This document shows positions 27,301-35,337 of a DNA stretch of 64,000 nucleotides, in pieces. Where the stretch lies: contig NZ_BBXE01000034.1 in the NCBI RefSeq assembly GCF_001570565.1, positions 62,001 through 126,000 on the forward strand, given 5' to 3'. Within the stretch, counting starts at the first letter, position 1. Every line of letters starts with the position of its first letter. The position numbers and the translations under genes were made by a program. The notes below the pieces were generated by a model. That model did no database searches, was not told the origin of the DNA, and was given only the letters and a program-made list of their open reading frames with translations. Source of the stretch: Herbidospora yilanensis. GTDB taxonomy: Bacteria > Actinomycetota > Actinomycetes > Streptosporangiales > Streptosporangiaceae.

Positions 27301-28542
27301 CATCAGCGCGGGTGCGTGACGATATCCCGGATAGGGATCGCCGCCGTACTCGCTGGAGTAGTACTGGCGCCAGTTGATCGCGGCCGTCTCGCTGTACGCC
27401 TTCAGCACCAGACCGTGGTTGGGGGCGCCCTGCTGGATCCAGGCGCGGGTCATAGTCGTCACGTCGTGCCAGAGCGGCTCTTCCTTCGCGCACCACATTC
27501 CGGGTGAGGCATCGTAGTTGTACCCGGCCTGGTTCCGGCCCTCGGTACCGCCCACGGTCGAAGGCTGCGCGTACCAGTTGAGGCCGGTGGTCGTCCATGA
27601 CGAGGCGAGGCGCGCCGCGACGATCCCCGAACCCAGCGGGTCTCCGCACAACGCGTTACCGGGCCCGCCGGACTTGTAGTTCCAGACGATCAGATCCGCG
27701 TCGTGGACCGTGGCGTCCTCGAGTTCCGGCGCGTCCAGGTCGAACTTGAGATAAACGCGGGCGATGTCCGCGCTGCTCGAGGTAGTGCCCGCGCGTAACC
27801 AGCCGGCCGCCGCGTTGTTGTTGTACGGGTCGTTCTTGCTGACCCACGCGTCGGTGGGTTCGGCGCCGCCGAACCACTCCGAGGCGGCGGCAATCGTCAC
27901 GGGGAACGTCACACCCGGGTCGGAGAGGAACGCCGTGTCCGGTGAGAAGACGAGTTCCTGGCCGGAACCGGTGGTTTCCACGCGGGCCGCAACCGACGAG
28001 GTCCTGCCCTTCTCCGGCGAATCCTCCGCCCTGGCGTCCACAGCGGTCAGCACCACAGGAGCCGCCGCCGGATCTCCCTTGGCGTCCTTCAGCTGGGGCA
28101 GCCCCTGAGGGGTCTTGCCGAAGGTGGAGCCCTCAGGAAGGGTGAGCGGCAGGCGGACAGTCACAGGGGCCGACGGCTTGCGCCGGAACACCACCTGGGA
28201 GATGTAACCATCGGCTTGGGCCAGCACTACCAGGTCCGCGCCGGGCGCGACGGCGTCGGGATAAGTGACCGCGTTGCCCGAGATCTTCGGTTCAGGCAGC
28301 GCCCGGGTCACGCGCAGACCGCTGGTGCCGTCCTCTCCAGCGGCCGAGACCAGGTTCTTACCGCCGGACCGCCCGAAAACCAATGGGGTCTTCACCCTAG
28401 CAGCCTGAAGTTTCCCGTCCTTGTGCCGAATGCTGGTGTCGATCGGCTGCCAGGCCTGATTGGCCGGGTTCTGCAATTGAATCGGACGGGTATGCAGCTC
28501 AGCTTGTAAACGATTTGTTTCAGGGCTCGCATACACCTTCAT
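24313..28542 (-). CDS. Large secreted DNRLRE/LamG protein with C-terminal NucA/NucB-like nuclease domain
   Basis: 1409 codons from an internal ATG; the signal peptide is in the overlapping frame upstream (28520-28798). Domains in order: an RHS-type N-terminal region (R-P-I-Q-L-Q-N), a DNRLRE domain (about 200-425), an acidic linker, a bacterial Ig-like domain (about 515-615), a P-S-P-S proline linker, a LamG domain (about 645-865) and a cysteine-containing C-terminal region. From about residue 1328 the tail matches NucA/NucB deoxyribonucleases: N-Q-C-D-E-F-P-Y-A-A-T-W-E, then P-A-T-E-N-E-L-A-G-G-V-V-G-R-F-Y and G-D-P-F-Y-V. This resembles a polymorphic toxin or surface-displayed DNase. Expression as a full exported protein needs the A7 frameshift upstream to be resolved. 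Confidence 0.8.
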   Translation of the reverse strand: MKVYASPETNRLQAELHTRPIQLQNPANQAWQPIDTSIRHKDGKLQAARVKTPLVFGRSGGKNLVSAAGEDGTSGLRVTRALPEPKISGNAVTYPDAVAPGADLVVLAQADGYISQVVFRRKPSAPVTVRLPLTLPEGSTFGKTPQGLPQLKDAKGDPAAAPVVLTAVDARAEDSPEKGRTSSVAARVETTGSGQELVFSPDTAFLSDPGVTFPVTIAAASEWFGGAEPTDAWVSKNDPYNNNAAAGWLRAGTTSSSADIARVYLKFDLDAPELEDATVHDADLIVWNYKSGGPGNALCGDPLGSGIVAARLASSWTTTGLNWYAQPSTVGGTEGRNQAGYNYDASPGMWCAKEEPLWHDVTTMTRAWIQQGAPNHGLVLKAYSETAAINWRQYYSSEYGGDPYPGYRHAPALMIEYEAPPSYLIASWTYSDEEEIDTYEEAVAALNDPSLVNTAASLNADANMTWEEAYDSSTSSTDSMITKAEELLSEPEPGPEEFPTPTPDPGGDVTPPDVVTATPDLGAIGVPVGTQVAVTFSEPVSDVQIGLRDQAGSGTVAGAVAASADNITWTFTPSQQLTGTYYRAEVSGAKDSAGNEMPAPFLWEFTTTVPPPSPTPSPSPSPSPSPSPPPASGLVAAYGMNASSGTVVADSSGRGNAGVARDTGWVTGKYGQGLSFDGLTDGEPSWVTVNHASSLRLTTGMTLSAWVRPSSVTDWSTVVMKELIGMEGASYGLYASDETGPSAWLQFGMFNASPVGIPTPLPLNTWSHLAVTYDGSFARFYIGGQEVVSEPVTGTLIDDGGALRIGGNDVWGEFFEGRIDEVRVYNRAQSPAEIVTDMNTPIGSAPMAVATTRGDDQLRVRSAPEVLKLAESDGAAELTTWIARPGNADAVVDVEVVREPKNDFSAKKKVAGPQRIWTGRASAGSQDSRVTIRVPQGKLKAGEPALWRAKVTANGVSGAWSAWRSLRTAESPSPSRKTSQAAEARTTSSLTPPPATNERPRITPEKCEENEGPARRRSGWAMNRFSWCSIATIKIVELRGSKTKTHFKAKVMFIGYTFNGEASRRTFPSATTRDIFIDLHVREIMDRTPLVAAHRMKLGVMSGDSEVVNARECDHVTQWNGEVHHNNQEKSLLDWAEGDAHRFYLRCPESKAKNLRSIVWDQDDGYTVSLPNDEDATVETLMTYGFFPDQTLILANGARYMGNTGQANRTAFVQCDSATYNWGSGGCTFANAVPSVLNQLGQGYDAAYHHQWNACYEPDDTYPSFNPNAGFIALEEKNIPGCWDENKTMKYNLLHRIDRAVGDANRRSITRPRCNRMWGSNTGGTSGNQCDEFPYAATWERWNASYPGALITNAGFSLCPIPATENELAGGVVGRFYSRNRLLVGDPFYVRFESEPENLQKCILPISNP

Positions 28543-28798
28543 TTTTTTCGGTGAATCGCGATGGAACCTCGACTCGTTTCCCTGTCTTCCTGGCCTCTTC
28601 GAACGCCGCAGCCAGCGCCGAGTCGGTGTGTGGCTTCAGCACGGCGGGATTCGATGAAGTTGACGTGGGTTTCGGCGTGGGAACCTGGGCTGCCGCAGGC
28701 AGATTGACGACCGACAGGGGTAGGACAAGGGCAGCGGCCAGCGCCACCCGTCCACTTCGTCGACCCAACCGTGCCGAGCGTGATGATGATGTGTTCAC
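28520..28798 (-). CDS. N-terminal signal-peptide part of the same secreted protein, out of frame
   Basis: The 92-codon frame begins M-N-T-S-S-S-R-S-A-R-L-G-R and has a typical signal peptide (A-L-A-A-A-L-V-L-P-L, cleavage near A-A-A-Q). It continues with A-F-E-E-A-R-K-T-G-K-R-V-E-V, which in related proteins runs straight into the V-Y-A-S-P-E-T-N that opens the large frame. Here it ends instead after crossing a run of seven A residues (28542-28548). Six A would fuse the two frames. The gene is therefore either broken, phase-variable, translated by slippage, or carries a sequencing error. Confidence 0.7.
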   Translation of the reverse strand: MNTSSSRSARLGRRSGRVALAAALVLPLSVVNLPAAAQVPTPKPTSTSSNPAVLKPHTDSALAAAFEEARKTGKRVEVPSRFTEKNEGVCEP

Positions 28799-29822
28799 TC
28801 AAGCCTTTCGACCTAAATGCGGGGAAGGCTGGACACCACAATGATCACACGTGTCACGGCAACGGTAAAGATCAATTTTGTATCGGGAAATGCGTGTTCC
28901 GTGATCCCTCAGGAAGGCATACGTCAACCGCGGAAATATGAACGGAAGGGCAACATCCGGCCTCGTGCAGATGAGATTTCACGGCAACACGCATTCGTCG
29001 TGGCGGCCAGGCTGCAGACCGCTCCGTCCACTGCTTCCGGTGAGCAGCCGGCGACCACCCGTACTCCTCGAGAAACACCTGCGAGGAGGGCAGACACGAC
29101 CGGAACTCTCACCGCTGCGCGATCACTCCCAATGGGCACCCACCGCCATCTGCGGCGTCACTGACTCTCCGCCTGCCGAAATATCACTACGCAGTTAAAA
29201 GTCATATTCAATACTCGCGAAGGACTCCGCCGAGTGAAGCTAAAGAGACATGAGTGTTTGCCGCTTCTCGCCGGACGGATGGACATAGAGAATCACGCCT
29301 GGCCGCGCGACGAGGGTCACAATGTCTTGGTTTATTGACAGACGCACCCAGTTCTCATGTGATACCAGCACACGCAAAGGCGTTCTCCTGACTCCTGGCA
29401 TGGAGGTCCAGCCCTCACGACCAGCAGCTCAGACGCTTTGATTTAGGACGTACGCCAAGTATGCACAATCATGTTTGAATACACCCGACGGGATAACTAC
29501 TGGTTGCTCGGGCGGTTGCTCGGCAGTACGCGTTACTGGACGGCATTGCGCACTACAAGTGGGGACTTTGACCGCGGCAAATCCGGGCGGTCTAATGGAA
29601 ATGGATAGCCCGCGGCATTGGCAGACACTAAGTCCGCATATTTTAATCTTGAGGTTCAGGGGTTTGGATATTTGGCGTCCCACTTCCGGAACAGCCAGTG
29701 GCCGCCAACCCTTCGGGCAGCTTTCGACTGCCGTTCACTTGGCCATACGAGGGTGAGGACTATTCGCGAACTCTCGATGCTGCATAGAGCCACTATGAGA
29801 TCTTCTCCGTTGAAGCACGTAA
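28799..29822. other. Gene-poor, lower-GC stretch upstream of the secreted-protein gene
   Basis: About 1 kb in which I see no supported gene. Short frames on both strands lack ribosome sites and actinobacterial codon usage. GC content is visibly lower than in the rest of the window, especially from 29160 to 29830, as expected for imported DNA. It must hold the promoter for the minus-strand gene starting at 28798, but I cannot identify it. Confidence 0.5.
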
Positions 29823-29826
29823 CTAA

Positions 29827-31493
29827 CCTCGATGTTTCACGATCTTCGTCGGGTTGCCTGAGCGGTTCGGCTGGGAGTTGATTTCGCTCTACTGGTCAGC
29901 CTGGCGGCCCGGCTGTCGCGCCGGGTGGGCGGGGTTCCACGGGCCCGCAGAGGGTGTTCTTTCTCGTCGTTGGGGCGGATTCGTCCTGGTCAGGTCGGGG
30001 CCGGGAGGGCTTGCAGCCGGGTGATGGCGGCGGCCAGGTGGCTGGCCCAGGGCCAGTGTGCGGCGATGCGCAGGCGGAGGCGTCGGCCGCCGCGGACCAG
30101 GCGGGCGGCGACGGCGAACAGTCTCAGCCGCAGTCGTTTGGGTTCGTAACGGCGGGCCGGTCCGTCCAGGGCGAGCATCTGTGTCCATGCCATCAGTTCG
30201 CAGGCCAGCGCGACGATCTCGCACCAGATCTGGTTCTGGGTGAAGTCGTGCAGCGGCAGGTTGCGCAGACCGGTGTCCTTGGCGGCGCGGATGCGGTCCT
30301 CGCAGCGGGCGCGGCGGCGGTGGCGTAGTTCCAGGTCGGCGAGCTGGCCGGCCCGGGTGTTGGTGACGAAGCAGGTGAAGCGGTGGCCGTCGATGTCGGT
30401 GAAGCGGAGTTGTGCTCCGGGGTGCGGGCGTTCTTTGCGGACGATCAGGCGCATGCCCTTGGGCCAGGTGGTCAGGTCGAGCATGCCGGTCAGTTCGGCC
30501 ACCCAGGCGCCGGGCCGCGCCTGCCGGTCGGCGTCGTAGGCGGGCGTCCACACCTCGGGGGGCAGGGCCAGGATCGCGGCGCCGATGTCGTCGGTGAGGG
30601 TGAACCCGATCGAGTAGGCGAGCCGGCGGCCGGGTGTGGTCAGCCAGGACAGGAACTCGTGGGTGCCGCCGCCGGAGTCGGTGCGGATCAGCACCTGTCT
30701 CCGGCGCGGCTGGGGGAGTTGGGCCAGGGCCAGGCGGGTGACCTCGATGTGGTCGGCGGCGGTGTTGGACCCGGCGTTGCCGGGCCGGAGCATGATGGCC
30801 AGTGGCTCACCCGCGCCGCCCGCGCCGCCCGCGCCGTGGTCGGCGAAGGCCGTCAGCGGGTGGAAGCCGTAGGTCTTCTTCCAGGTCGGCGTGGCGTGTT
30901 GTTTGTCGGAGTGGGCGATGACGATGGTGGCGTCGATGTCGAGGGGATCAGCTCGCCGTCGGCTCCGGGCGCGTCTTGCCCGGCCAGTGACCAGGCCCGT
31001 TGCCGGGCGGCGGCCCGGGCGGCGCGGATCGCCCGGAGCGCGCGGGCGGGGTCGGCGGCCAGGCGGTCGATCAGCCGGGACACCGTCGGATCGGATGCCA
31101 CGGGTCCGAACAGGCCGGGCTGGGTGCGCAGCATCGCGATGTCGGCCAGGCAGTCCCCGCCCAGTGCCAGGGTGAGGGCCAGGTCGGCGATGACTTTGCC
31201 GGGGTCGTGGACCGCTCGCGGTGGCCGCCACCGCTCCAGCTGCGCCGACAGCGCATTGCCCAGGCCGGTGACTCGCAGCGTCTGTGTCAGCAGCAGCCCG
31301 CCGGCCTGCGAGATGAGCCCCGAGCCGTCGGCGGACGCCACGATCTTGTGCTGGGAGACGATAGTCTTCACGTGAAAAGTGCCTTCTGAACTGGCGCGGA
31401 TTGGACTCTAGACAAGCCCTATCCTCCCAGCTCAAAGGCACTTTTCTCATGTAAACGATCAAGTTGGCTCAAACTCGCCGTGAAAGCCGCAGG
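29827..31493 (-). mobile_element. IS1380-family insertion sequence (about 1.67 kb)
   Basis: Bounded by imperfect terminal inverted repeats, CCTCGATGTTTCACG at the left and CCTGCGGCTTTCACG (read inward from the right), 10 of 15 matching. It is flanked on both sides by the direct repeat CTAA (29823-29826 and 31494-31497), the 4-bp target duplication expected for the family. The right-hand CTAA contains the stop codon of yajQ on the minus strand, so the element sits exactly behind that gene. A second inverted repeat, GAAAAGTGCCTT at 31374-31385 and its complement at 31435-31446, lies upstream of the transposase. Confidence 0.8.
29990..31371 (-). pseudogene. IS1380-family transposase, frameshifted
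   Basis: The N-terminal part (from GTG 31371, M-K-T-I-V-S-Q-H-K) and the C-terminal DDE part (D-I-D-A-T-I-V-I-A-H-S-D-K-Q, then T-D-S-G-G-G-T-H) are both recognisable, but in different frames. The break is near 30941-30947, where G-A-D-G-E-L-I-P should continue into L-D-I-D-A-T. One base is missing, so a full DDE protein of about 460 residues is not made unless the ribosome slips. The element is probably inactive. Confidence 0.8.
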
Positions 31494-31985
31494 CTAACGG
31501 TAGTTCTTGAACTGCAGCGCGATGTCCAGGTCCTTGCCCTTCAGCAGGGTGATGACCTCCTGCAGGTCGTCCTTCTTCTTGGAGCTCACCCGCAGCTCCT
31601 CGCCCTGGATCTGGGCCTTCACGCCCTTGGGCCCCTCGTCGCGGATCATCTTGGAGATCTTCTTGGCGTTCTCCTGGTCGATGCCCTCCTTGAGGGCGAC
31701 CATCAGCCGATATTCCTTGCCGGAAAGCTTCGGCTCACCCGCGTCGAGGACCTTCAGGGACAGCCCGCGCTTGATCAGCTTCTCGCGGAACACGTCGAGG
31801 ACCGCGTTGGCCCGCTCCTCGCTGTTCGCCTTGATCTCGATGTCCTTCTGCCCGGACCAGGAGATCTCCGCGCCGGTGCCCTTGAAGTCGAAGCGGTGCC
31901 CGACCTCTTTGACCGTCTGGTTCAGCGCGTTGTCGACCTCCTGCCGGTCGATCTCAGAGACAACGTCGAAACTGCTATCGGCCAT
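31494..31985 (-). CDS. yajQ: YajQ-family nucleotide-binding protein
   Basis: The 163-residue protein begins [13 protein letters not shown] and ends L-Q-F-K-N-Y-R, both hallmarks of the YajQ/DUF520 family. Length is normal. Family members bind nucleotides (cyclic di-GMP in one studied case) or RNA; the role in actinobacteria is not settled. AGAGGA lies 11 bases before ATG. The stop codon coincides with the target duplication of the IS1380 copy, and the last codons are duplicated at 22.6 kb, pointing to use of this gene's 3' end as an integration site. Confidence 0.92.
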   Translation of the reverse strand: MADSSFDVVSEIDRQEVDNALNQTVKEVGHRFDFKGTGAEISWSGQKDIEIKANSEERANAVLDVFREKLIKRGLSLKVLDAGEPKLSGKEYRLMVALKEGIDQENAKKISKMIRDEGPKGVKAQIQGEELRVSSKKKDDLQEVITLLKGKDLDIALQFKNYR

Positions 31986-32002
31986 CGGTGTCCGTGTCCT
32001 CT

Positions 32003-32485
32003 CTACGTTCCTACCGACCTTAGCCGCCTCATGACCACTCGCGGCGCCACCTCGATCCCGAGCTCCCGTTCGTGTGCTACGAGGGCTTCGAGTCCGGGGC
32101 CCCACTCGGCGGAGTCGAGCACGTGGAAGCCGCGCCTGGCGTACCAGGGGGCGTTCCACGGCACGTCCCTGAACGTCGTCAGGGTGACGTCGCCCAGGGC
32201 ACAGACGGCTTCCAGGAGGGCCGTCCCCAGGCCTTTTCCCTCGTGTACGGGATGTACCGCCAACTGGTCGAGATGCACGTTGCCGTCGAGGCCGCTCACG
32301 AGGGCGAAGCCCACCGGGGGCCGGCCGGTCACGTAGACACGCCCGGGGTCGGAGACTTCTTCGATCATGGTGGTGCCGGGTGGGAAGACGATGCCCAGCG
32401 TGGCGAACCGGGCGTCGGCGGCCAGCTCGACGGCGGCCAGGCCGGGCAGTTCGGCGGGGGTGGGGTGGCGGATCACACTGGCCAT
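32003..32485 (-). CDS. GNAT-family N-acetyltransferase
   Basis: About 160 residues with the GNAT fold: [21 protein letters not shown] is the acetyl-CoA-binding motif A (Q/R-x-x-G-x-G/A form), followed by [10 protein letters not shown], the usual motif B. The substrate is unknown. I start at ATG 32485; an upstream 12-codon extension has nothing in its favour, and GTG three codons later is also possible. It lies 17 bases upstream of yajQ on the same strand and probably shares its transcript. Confidence 0.85.
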   Translation of the reverse strand: MASVIRHPTPAELPGLAAVELAADARFATLGIVFPPGTTMIEEVSDPGRVYVTGRPPVGFALVSGLDGNVHLDQLAVHPVHEGKGLGTALLEAVCALGDVTLTTFRDVPWNAPWYARRGFHVLDSAEWGPGLEALVAHERELGIEVAPRVVMRRLRSVGT

Positions 32486-32578
32486 CCTGGGCGATGGACG
32501 TCTGGGACAAACCGATGTCACGTGTACGGCGTGAGTCCGCTATTCTCTTACCTGTCGCCGCCGAGAGGCGGATGACAA

Positions 32579-32660
32579 GGCAGGTTGCCCGAGTGGCCAA
32601 AGGGAGCGGACTGTAAATCCGTCGGCTAAGCCTACCCAGGTTCGAACCCTGGACCTGCCA
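32579..32660 (+). tRNA. tRNA-Tyr (anticodon GTA)
   Basis: Acceptor stem GGCAGGT pairs with ACCTGCC, and the anticodon loop CTGTAAA has GTA at 32613-32615. There is a long (class II) variable arm and a T arm with GGTTCGAACCC-type loop. CCA is encoded at 32661-32663. A strong terminator follows. Confidence 0.95.
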
Positions 32661-32671
32661 CCAGCAGAAAG

Positions 32672-32708
32672 AACGGCCCCCGACCAGACACTGGTCAGGG
32701 GCCGTTTT
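32672..32708 (+). terminator. Terminator after tRNA-Tyr
   Basis: A 15-bp stem with a single mismatch and ACA loop, followed by TTTT. It may also serve the convergent minus-strand GAF gene that ends at 32716. Confidence 0.85.
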
Positions 32709-32715
32709 CGTGTTC

Positions 32716-33546
32716 CTACGAGAACCACGCCTGCACGGCGACGCCCGTCAGGTCGCCGGGACCGGTGACCATCTGTGCGACGACCGTCGCCGTGCGGCCG
32801 TCCGACAGGACTATCTCCACCATCGCCTCCCGGCCCTGCGCCACCAGCTTCACGGCGGCGTCCTCCAGGGCGAGCCGATCGCCGAGACCCAGGTCCGGGG
32901 GCATCGAGGCCGGGACGACGGTCGCGGCTCTCGAGTCGAGGAACCTTCTGAACAGGGCCTGCTCGCGGCTGGTGCTCAGGTCGAGCAGGCTCTGCTCGAC
33001 CTCGTAGGCCGTCCGCCGGATCATGGCCCGGACCCGCGCGTCCATCCGTTCACCCAGAGACGCGATGCACACGACCCCTTCCACGCGCCCGGTGAGGGGA
33101 TTGATCACGGGGCTTCCCACGGCGGCGAATCTCTGCAGTGCTTCCCACAGGTGCTCGCTTCCCGACACCTGGTAGGTCCGCCGCTCCAGCAGCGCGGAGC
33201 CGACGGCGTTGGTGCCGATGTCCGACTCGGCGTAGCTGAAGCCGGGAATGACGCCGAGGGCGTCGGCCGCCGACCGTATCGAGTTGTCGCCCAGGACGCG
33301 CTGGGCCAGCACTCCGGACGCGTCGCTCAGGAACACGCCTGACGGGGTGTCGGCGATGTCCGTCTGCAACCGGTCGAGCACGGGCTTGGCCGCGCGTACC
33401 AGCATGCTGTCGAAATCCAGGTCGTCGAGCACGCGGACCTTGAAGGCGCCGGGGTTCAACCCGGCGTCGTGACAACGCCGCCACGAATTCAGGATCGGCT
33501 CGCGTACCGCCCGCTCCGCGGAATCTATGCTCAAAACCAACTCCAT
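32716..33546 (-). CDS. GAF-domain regulator-like protein without a DNA-binding domain
   Basis: The 276-residue protein begins with [11 protein letters not shown], the opening typical of AcoR-type activators. A GAF sensor (about residues 55-190) follows, with G-T-N-A-V-G-S-A-L and the [16 protein letters not shown] segment. In AcoR-like proteins a sigma54 ATPase and/or Fis helix-turn-helix follows; here only about 60 residues remain, with no helix-turn-helix that I can see. It may act as a sensor for a partner such as the histidine kinase encoded next to it, or be a shortened regulator. No strong ribosome site precedes ATG 33546. Confidence 0.75.
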   Translation of the reverse strand: MELVLSIDSAERAVREPILNSWRRCHDAGLNPGAFKVRVLDDLDFDSMLVRAAKPVLDRLQTDIADTPSGVFLSDASGVLAQRVLGDNSIRSAADALGVIPGFSYAESDIGTNAVGSALLERRTYQVSGSEHLWEALQRFAAVGSPVINPLTGRVEGVVCIASLGERMDARVRAMIRRTAYEVEQSLLDLSTSREQALFRRFLDSRAATVVPASMPPDLGLGDRLALEDAAVKLVAQGREAMVEIVLSDGRTATVVAQMVTGPGDLTGVAVQAWFS

Positions 33547-33630
33547 GATCTCGTTTGTGAGTCATGTCGACGCCCACGCCAACATTTCACGATAACGAGA
33601 TTGGATGTATATCCCGAGTAAATGTTCTTA

Positions 33631-35013
33631 CTAAACGGGCAAAGAACGACCGGTCGCGGCCGGGAGGCGGAGGACGAAGCGTGCCCCCTTGGGGATCGTG
33701 TCCTCGACGTGGAGGGTGCCGTGATGGGCGCGGGCGATGTCGCGGGCGATGGCCAGGCCGAGCCCGGTGCCGCCGACGTCGCGGCTGCGGGCGCTGTCCA
33801 ACCGGGTGAAGGGCTGGAAGATGTGCTCGCGTTCGGCCGGGCGCACTCCCGGGCCGTCGTCGGTGACGCTGAGCTCCGCGATGTCGCCGGTGCGGCGTAC
33901 CCCGACCGTGACGTCGTGGGCGGCGTGCCGTTGCGCGTTGTTCAGCAGGTTGCTCAGCACCCGGCATATCTGGATGGGGACGGCCTCGACCAGCACTCCG
34001 GGGGCGAGGTCGAGCCGTGTCGGGTGGGGATCGCCGATCCGGCGCGCCATTTCCTCTTCGACGAGTTCGGCCAGGTCCACGGGCTCCAGGGCGGTGAGCG
34101 GGGTGGACTCGCTCCGGGCTAGCGAGAGCAGGTCGGTGAGGATGGCCTGCAGCCGGTCCACGTCGGTCAGCGCGTGGCGGAGCAGGTCGGCGAGGTCGGT
34201 CTCGTCGGGGTGGAGCTGGGCCTCCTCCAGTTGCACCCGCAGCCCTGCCAGCGGAGTGCGCAGCTCGTGGGAGGCGTCGGCGGTGAATCGCCGCTGGTGG
34301 TCGAGCGAGTGCCGCAGTGACGTGGTGGCGTCTTCCAGCTTCGCGGCGATCATGCGTTCATGGGTGTAGCGGCGGGCGTTGTCGACGCACACCGCCGCGC
34401 GGTTGACCAGCTCCTCCGCCAGGGCGAGGTCGTCCTCCTCGAAGGTGTTCCTGGCCTTCGAGCGGTAGAAGCTCACCACCCCGAGGGTGCTGCCGCGGGC
34501 CCGCATCGGCACCGCGATGAGGCTGTGGATGCCGTGCTCGCAGACCTTGCGGCCGCGTTCGGGGTCCTGCGCCATCCAGCCGAGGTCGGTGGACAACACC
34601 GGTTCCAGTACGGGTTGCCCGGTGGCCGCGCTACGAGCCTGCGGCGTGGTGGGAAGCAACTGGATCAGCGCACCGACCGGATAGAGACCCGAGTCCTCCC
34701 GGGCGCCCGAGAAGGCGACCCGGCGGAGCCCCTCGTCGGGGGACGTGGGTTCCTGTCCCCGCAACACCCGGTCGCACAGATCGACGCCGGCGTAGTCGGC
34801 GAATCGCGGGACGGCGATCTCGGCCAGTTCCTCGGCGGTCCGGGTCACGTCCAGTGAGCTGCCGATGCTGGAGCCGGCGGCGCACAGCAGGTTGAGCCGT
34901 TCGCGGGCCTGCAGGGCGAGCCGGCCGATTCCCGGCTCGCTCACCGCGAGCAGCCACCGGCCGGTGTTCGGCCGCGTCGCGGCGGTCGGGTGATCGTCTC
35001 GGTCGTACTTCAA
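33631..35013 (-). CDS. GAF-domain sensor histidine kinase, orphan
   Basis: The 460-residue protein has no membrane helix. A GAF domain occupies about 40-215, followed by HisKA with F-T-A-D-A-S-H-E-L-R-T-P-L (phosphorylated histidine) and HATPase with N-L-L-N-N-A-Q-R-H, D-D-G-P-G-V and G-G-T-G-L-G-L-A-I-A. All catalytic boxes are intact. No response regulator gene lies nearby. The start is uncertain: TTG 35013 is used, with only a weak GCAGG upstream. It shares strand and GAF sensing with its downstream neighbour, 84 bases away. Confidence 0.85.
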   Translation of the reverse strand: MKYDRDDHPTAATRPNTGRWLLAVSEPGIGRLALQARERLNLLCAAGSSIGSSLDVTRTAEELAEIAVPRFADYAGVDLCDRVLRGQEPTSPDEGLRRVAFSGAREDSGLYPVGALIQLLPTTPQARSAATGQPVLEPVLSTDLGWMAQDPERGRKVCEHGIHSLIAVPMRARGSTLGVVSFYRSKARNTFEEDDLALAEELVNRAAVCVDNARRYTHERMIAAKLEDATTSLRHSLDHQRRFTADASHELRTPLAGLRVQLEEAQLHPDETDLADLLRHALTDVDRLQAILTDLLSLARSESTPLTALEPVDLAELVEEEMARRIGDPHPTRLDLAPGVLVEAVPIQICRVLSNLLNNAQRHAAHDVTVGVRRTGDIAELSVTDDGPGVRPAEREHIFQPFTRLDSARSRDVGGTGLGLAIARDIARAHHGTLHVEDTIPKGARFVLRLPAATGRSLPV

Positions 35014-35337
35014 CTCGGCACCTGCGCGATCTCCGTCCTCTGGGCCCGGTCGACGTCGGCGCGCATTCGTGGATCAGAAAATTACACGAATAGCGACACA
35101 ATCAAATGTATCAGCCACCTCCTTTTCTTCTTTTTATATCTACTCAACCTTGACGAATTGGAGAATCAGCCGATTCTCGACGTGTGTCGTCCCGGCGGTC
35201 GCCGGGCTCTGCGCTCGGCCCGCCGAACACCGGCCACGTGTCACCTGATGTACTTGTGCACCTCGACCCGGAGTGGTCCGCCAACACGCGGGTCGGGGGT
35301 CCCCTTGTGAATGCGGGCTTGAAAGGCTAGGAACCCC
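35014..35337. promoter_or_regulatory. Divergent intergenic region between the sensor kinase and purC
   Basis: These 324 bases contain an AT-rich block (about 35080-35160), unusual for this window, and an inverted repeat ATTCGTG at 35065-35071 with CACGAAT at 35085-35091, 52 bases upstream of the kinase start. This could be an operator. No gene, purine riboswitch core or other RNA motif was recognised. Confidence 0.4.

Noticed and set aside
28799-29822. Small ORFs of 60-115 codons in the low-GC stretch
   Set aside because: They overlap each other on both strands, lack ribosome sites and have no codon bias.
31374-31446. GAAAAGTGCCTT inverted repeat as the end of the IS
   Set aside because: It lies inside the element; the CTAA target duplication and CCT...TTTCACG ends mark the true limits further out.
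35014-35337. Purine or other riboswitch before purC
   Set aside because: No conserved core could be found; only an inverted repeat near the divergent kinase gene.
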